This document shows, in pieces, positions 62,118 through 64,000 of a stretch of DNA of 64,000 nt (the first letter of the stretch is position 1; each line of letters starts with the position of its first letter). The translations under genes and the position numbers were made by a program. The stretch spans positions 93,519 through 157,518 of the forward strand of contig NZ_JAGGNV010000004.1 of assembly GCF_018614955.1 (NCBI RefSeq), in the 5' to 3' direction. This DNA is from Variovorax paradoxus (GTDB lineage: Bacteria > Pseudomonadota > Gammaproteobacteria > Burkholderiales > Burkholderiaceae_C). Under the pieces are notes generated by a model. That model saw nothing but the letters and a program-made list of their open reading frames with translations, did no database searches and was not told where the DNA came from.

Positions 62118-62193
62118 CGGATGCACTGGCGCTCGGCCAAGCCAACCAAGCCGAATGCGAGTGCTTGGAGGCTGTCGCTGAGGGCGGGCGCTC

Positions 62194-62376
62194 TCAGGTG
62201 TAAAACGCGTCCTCCAGTTCGTCGAGCGCCTTGCGGGCAAGCCGAATGGCTTCGTCGATCTGTTCCAGCGTTGGCGGAGGAAGCGCAGGTGGCGGTTGAA
62301 GAGCGTCGTTCAACCGCTCGCACGCCGCTTCCCAGACGAGCAACCCGCGCCTGCGGGCAAGATCCGTTTTAGTCAC
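62194..62376 (-). CDS. small hypothetical protein
   Basis: A 60-residue protein from GTG at 62376 with CAGGAGAA 8 bases upstream. TKTDLARRRGLLVWEAACER and LEQIDEAIRLARKALDELED suggest two helices. Family unknown. Confidence 0.55.
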   Translation of the reverse strand: MTKTDLARRRGLLVWEAACERLNDALQPPPALPPPTLEQIDEAIRLARKALDELEDAFYT

Positions 62377-62498
62377 TGACGTTTCTCCTGCGGCGAACCG
62401 CCAAGGCGAAGTGTGCGCCATGGAGGGGGTTGCCTTGCGCGCTGTCGAACCCAGTTACCTACGGGGCGAGGGCCAAGGCGCGCCGCACGCAGACGCGT

Positions 62499-63024
62499 TC
62501 ATGGCCCCACGCCCTGGGTGCTCGCCGCGGGCACATCGGCCTGCTGCCGGCGCAAGCGGCGCACCTGCAGCGCGGCGCCCACCACCAAGACCAGGAAGAA
62601 AAGGCCGACCAGCTTCTGAAGCGACGGATCCTCGGGCCCCGAGAACAGCGGCGCGCCGAGCGGCAGGCGGGTGAAGGTCTCGGTCAGCCCCGGAATCATG
62701 TGGAAGAAGAAGGTGACGCTGTAGCCGACGGTCTCGACATAGGGCGAGGCGCGGCCGAAGCTGCGCTTCTTCGGGCCTGCGAGGGCTGCGACGCCGAGCA
62801 CCACCAAGGTAAGGATGCCCAGCGCATGCGGCTTGCCGACGCCGCCGTGCTGGAAGATGCCGAAGCCCGTGAGGCAGGTCAGCACGGTGGCCCAGATGTA
62901 GAGCCTGCCCGAGGCCGGTGGCCGGCAGGATTTCGCGATGGCGAATGAGCGCGAACAGGCCCGCCGCCAGCGCCACGAGGCTGATGGCGGTGTGGATCGC
63001 GCCCAGCGGTGTGAGTCCGAACAT
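62499..63024 (-). pseudogene. multi-helix membrane protein, frameshifted
   Basis: The N-terminal part (MFGLTPLGAIHTAISLVALA, AALFALIRHREIL type helix) is in one frame. After ILPATG the protein continues in another frame with SGRLYIWATVLTCLTGFGIF, LGILTLVVLGVAALAG, YSVTFFFHMIPGLTETFTRL and LVGLFFLVLVVGAALQ, ending at 62499. One extra C near 62915 accounts for the break. The repaired protein of about 175 residues has four or five helices and resembles DUF2306-like membrane proteins. Confidence 0.65.
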
Positions 63025-63063
63025 GGCATGGACGTGAGGAAGCTTCTTGCATAGGCGCCTCCA

Positions 63064-63375
63064 TCACATGTCACGGCGCGAATGGTCTCGCGCGCCCAGC
63101 ATGGTTTTCCACCAGGGCGCTCGAGCCCTCGGCATCGGGGGTGGGTCACCAGGAAGGGAGAAGCTGGCCAGTTCTTCTCTCCCTTTTTCGGTGATGGCGA
63201 GCACCTGGGCTGCGTCCCCGATGCCGGAAGGCGTCTGCGGATTCGATGACGCTGGCGTCAGGGCGATGACCAGACCGGCCGCTCGCAAGAGCTTGACCTG
63301 GTCGATCTCCGCCGGGGTGCGGAACGTGGCCGGCAGCGGGGAGCCGGCGAGCTGCCTGAGCATGTCCATGGCCAT
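63064..63375 (-). CDS. hypothetical protein
   Basis: A 103-residue protein from ATG at 63375 with GGAGGAC upstream. It starts MAMDMLRQLAGSPLPATFRT and has ALTPASSNPQTPSGIGDAAQ then VLAITEKGREELASF, which resembles a winged-helix wing and recognition pattern (ITEKGREEL). It may be a small DNA-binding protein. The C-terminus is basic. Confidence 0.6.
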   Translation of the reverse strand: MAMDMLRQLAGSPLPATFRTPAEIDQVKLLRAAGLVIALTPASSNPQTPSGIGDAAQVLAITEKGREELASFSLPGDPPPMPRARAPWWKTMLGARDHSRRDM

Positions 63376-63493
63376 TTCGGGTCCTCCGTTTCTCGATGAC
63401 CAAATAGGAGCGCCTTCGAAAATAGGAGCAGACGGCGGGCTTTTCAAGAGGGAAGTTCTTCTGACAGAAGCCGAATAGGAGTACCTTCCGCTC

Positions 63494-63724
63494 ATGAACA
63501 CGAGGGCCGCACGTCGCGAGTACTTGGAGGCTGTCGCTGAATTTCAGCGAGCGGTCCAGGCGTTCTCTGTCGGCATGGGCCGCGTCCGCGATCCGTCCCT
63601 GCCCGATCGCTCGCCGCAGGACGGCGCGCAACCGACTGCGATCGCGGAGCTGCTCGGGCCCCGCAAGCCTGCTCAGCGCGCGCCGCGTGCTCAGCGGCTG
63701 ATCGACGGCGCAAGGAAGGCGTGA
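63494..63724 (+). CDS. small basic hypothetical protein
   Basis: A 76-residue frame with RREYLEAVAEFQRAVQAFSV at the start and a Pro/Arg/Ala-rich tail. It diverges from the gene at 63064-63375 across 118 bases. Evidence for expression is weak; no family is recognised. Confidence 0.4.
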   Translation: MNTRAARREYLEAVAEFQRAVQAFSVGMGRVRDPSLPDRSPQDGAQPTAIAELLGPRKPAQRAPRAQRLIDGARKA

Positions 63725-63835
63725 GATCTCTCTGCTGCTGGCTTGCAGGAGGCCGACCGGCGGCTTCGTAGGCCTCTCCTGTCCGGAGGGATCACGCGAG
63801 GAATGCTGCGCAGGCTGCCAGCGCAGGTCAGGGGT

Positions 63836-64000
63836 TCATCTGCCTGGCCCGCCACCGCCGGGGCCGCCACCGCCACCACCGCCACCGGGACCACCACCGG
63901 CGCCACCACCGGCGCCACCACCGGCGCCACCGCCGCCTGCGCCACCACCGCCTGCGCCACCGCCGCCTGCACCACCGCCGCCTGCGCCACCACCGCCTGC
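63836..64000 (-). CDS. glycine-rich protein C-terminus, cut by window edge
   Basis: On the minus strand the reading frame gives about five AGGGG and three AGGG repeats, then a Gly/Pro tail ending GGGGPGR and TGA at 63836-63838. The N-terminus lies beyond the window. This looks like a disordered Gly-rich tail as in some secreted or RNA-binding proteins. The opposite strand reads as Pro/Ala-rich, but has no start or stop of its own here. Confidence 0.55.
   Translation of the reverse strand, partial: AGGGGAGGGGAGGGGAGGGGAGGGGAGGGAGGGAGGGPGGGGGGGGPGGGGPGR
63888..64000. repeat. 12/15-bp tandem repeat
   Basis: Units of GCCACCACCGGC (12 bp) followed by ACCGCCTGCGCCACC-type units (15 bp) run to the window edge. 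They encode the Gly-rich repeats on the minus strand. Such DNA is prone to length change and to assembly error. Confidence 0.75.

Noticed and set aside
63840..64000. Plus-strand Pro/Ala-rich coding region
   Set aside because: There is no start codon or ribosome site on the plus strand, while the minus strand gives a clean Gly-rich frame with a stop.

Overview
The window is GC-rich throughout, with densely packed genes and many start/stop overlaps (ATGA or GTGA). Its gene families are typical of Comamonadaceae: Bug-type solute receptors, glutaryl-CoA dehydrogenase next to a class III CoA-transferase, L-talarate/galactarate dehydratase, and many LysR regulators beside single transporters. The best guess is a soil beta-proteobacterium close to Variovorax; this is inference from gene content, not from a marker gene. 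No rRNA, tRNA, CRISPR array or intact insertion sequence was seen.

Layout. 1-1.75 kb: 3' part of a UvrA-like double ABC ATPase with an actinobacterial look. 1.8-9.9 kb: a LacI regulator facing a catabolic operon (intradiol ring-cleavage dioxygenase, SDR, BKACE enzyme, MDR oxidoreductase, cupin, Bug receptor, Tat-lipoprotein amidohydrolase), with a perfect 14-bp operator on the promoter and a second, degenerate site exactly 102 bp away. 9.9-15.3 kb: CopD-like membrane protein, a Fic protein with a striking repeated inverted-repeat promoter, MgtC/DUF4010 protein, CoA-transferase, glutaryl-CoA dehydrogenase. 15.5-25.7 kb: LysR, FmdB-like zinc ribbon, peroxiredoxin, persulfide-dioxygenase-like/rhodanese fusion, an orphan contractile tail sheath protein behind a 16-bp perfect hairpin, phospholipase D lipoprotein, PhyH-like dioxygenase, and a divergent pair of uncharacterised proteins. 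25.7-29.9 kb: talarate dehydratase with a Bug gene remnant beside it, holin-like membrane protein, HxlR/RibD-like divergent pair, MFS exporter behind a palindrome.

30-38.2 kb: acetoacetate-CoA ligase diverges from a TetR-ABC importer-cyclase-fumarylacetoacetase operon; fumarylacetoacetase releases acetoacetate, which the divergent ligase would activate, so the two units make biochemical sense together. 38.2-42.7 kb: response regulator, hybrid kinase, a five-repeat lipoprotein and a CsgG-family secretion lipoprotein that is frameshifted, all on the minus strand. 42.8-45.9 kb: VOC protein, then a tightly overlapping PAP2-ACP-ketosynthase operon. 45.9-52 kb: LysR/MFS, PhnD-like receptor, small proteins, LysR/EamA pair. 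52-64 kb: accessory material: a 69-bp tandem-repeat protein, a large secreted unknown, ASCH protein, Rieske oxygenase with divergent TetR, AraC regulator, MAPEG and diiron proteins, an SOS-box-like site between two small genes, several small or frameshifted genes, and a Gly-rich repeat protein cut by the right edge.

At least four genes carry single frameshifts (near 38870, 57500, 60830 and 62915). They may be decaying genes or assembly indels; this cannot be decided from the sequence alone.
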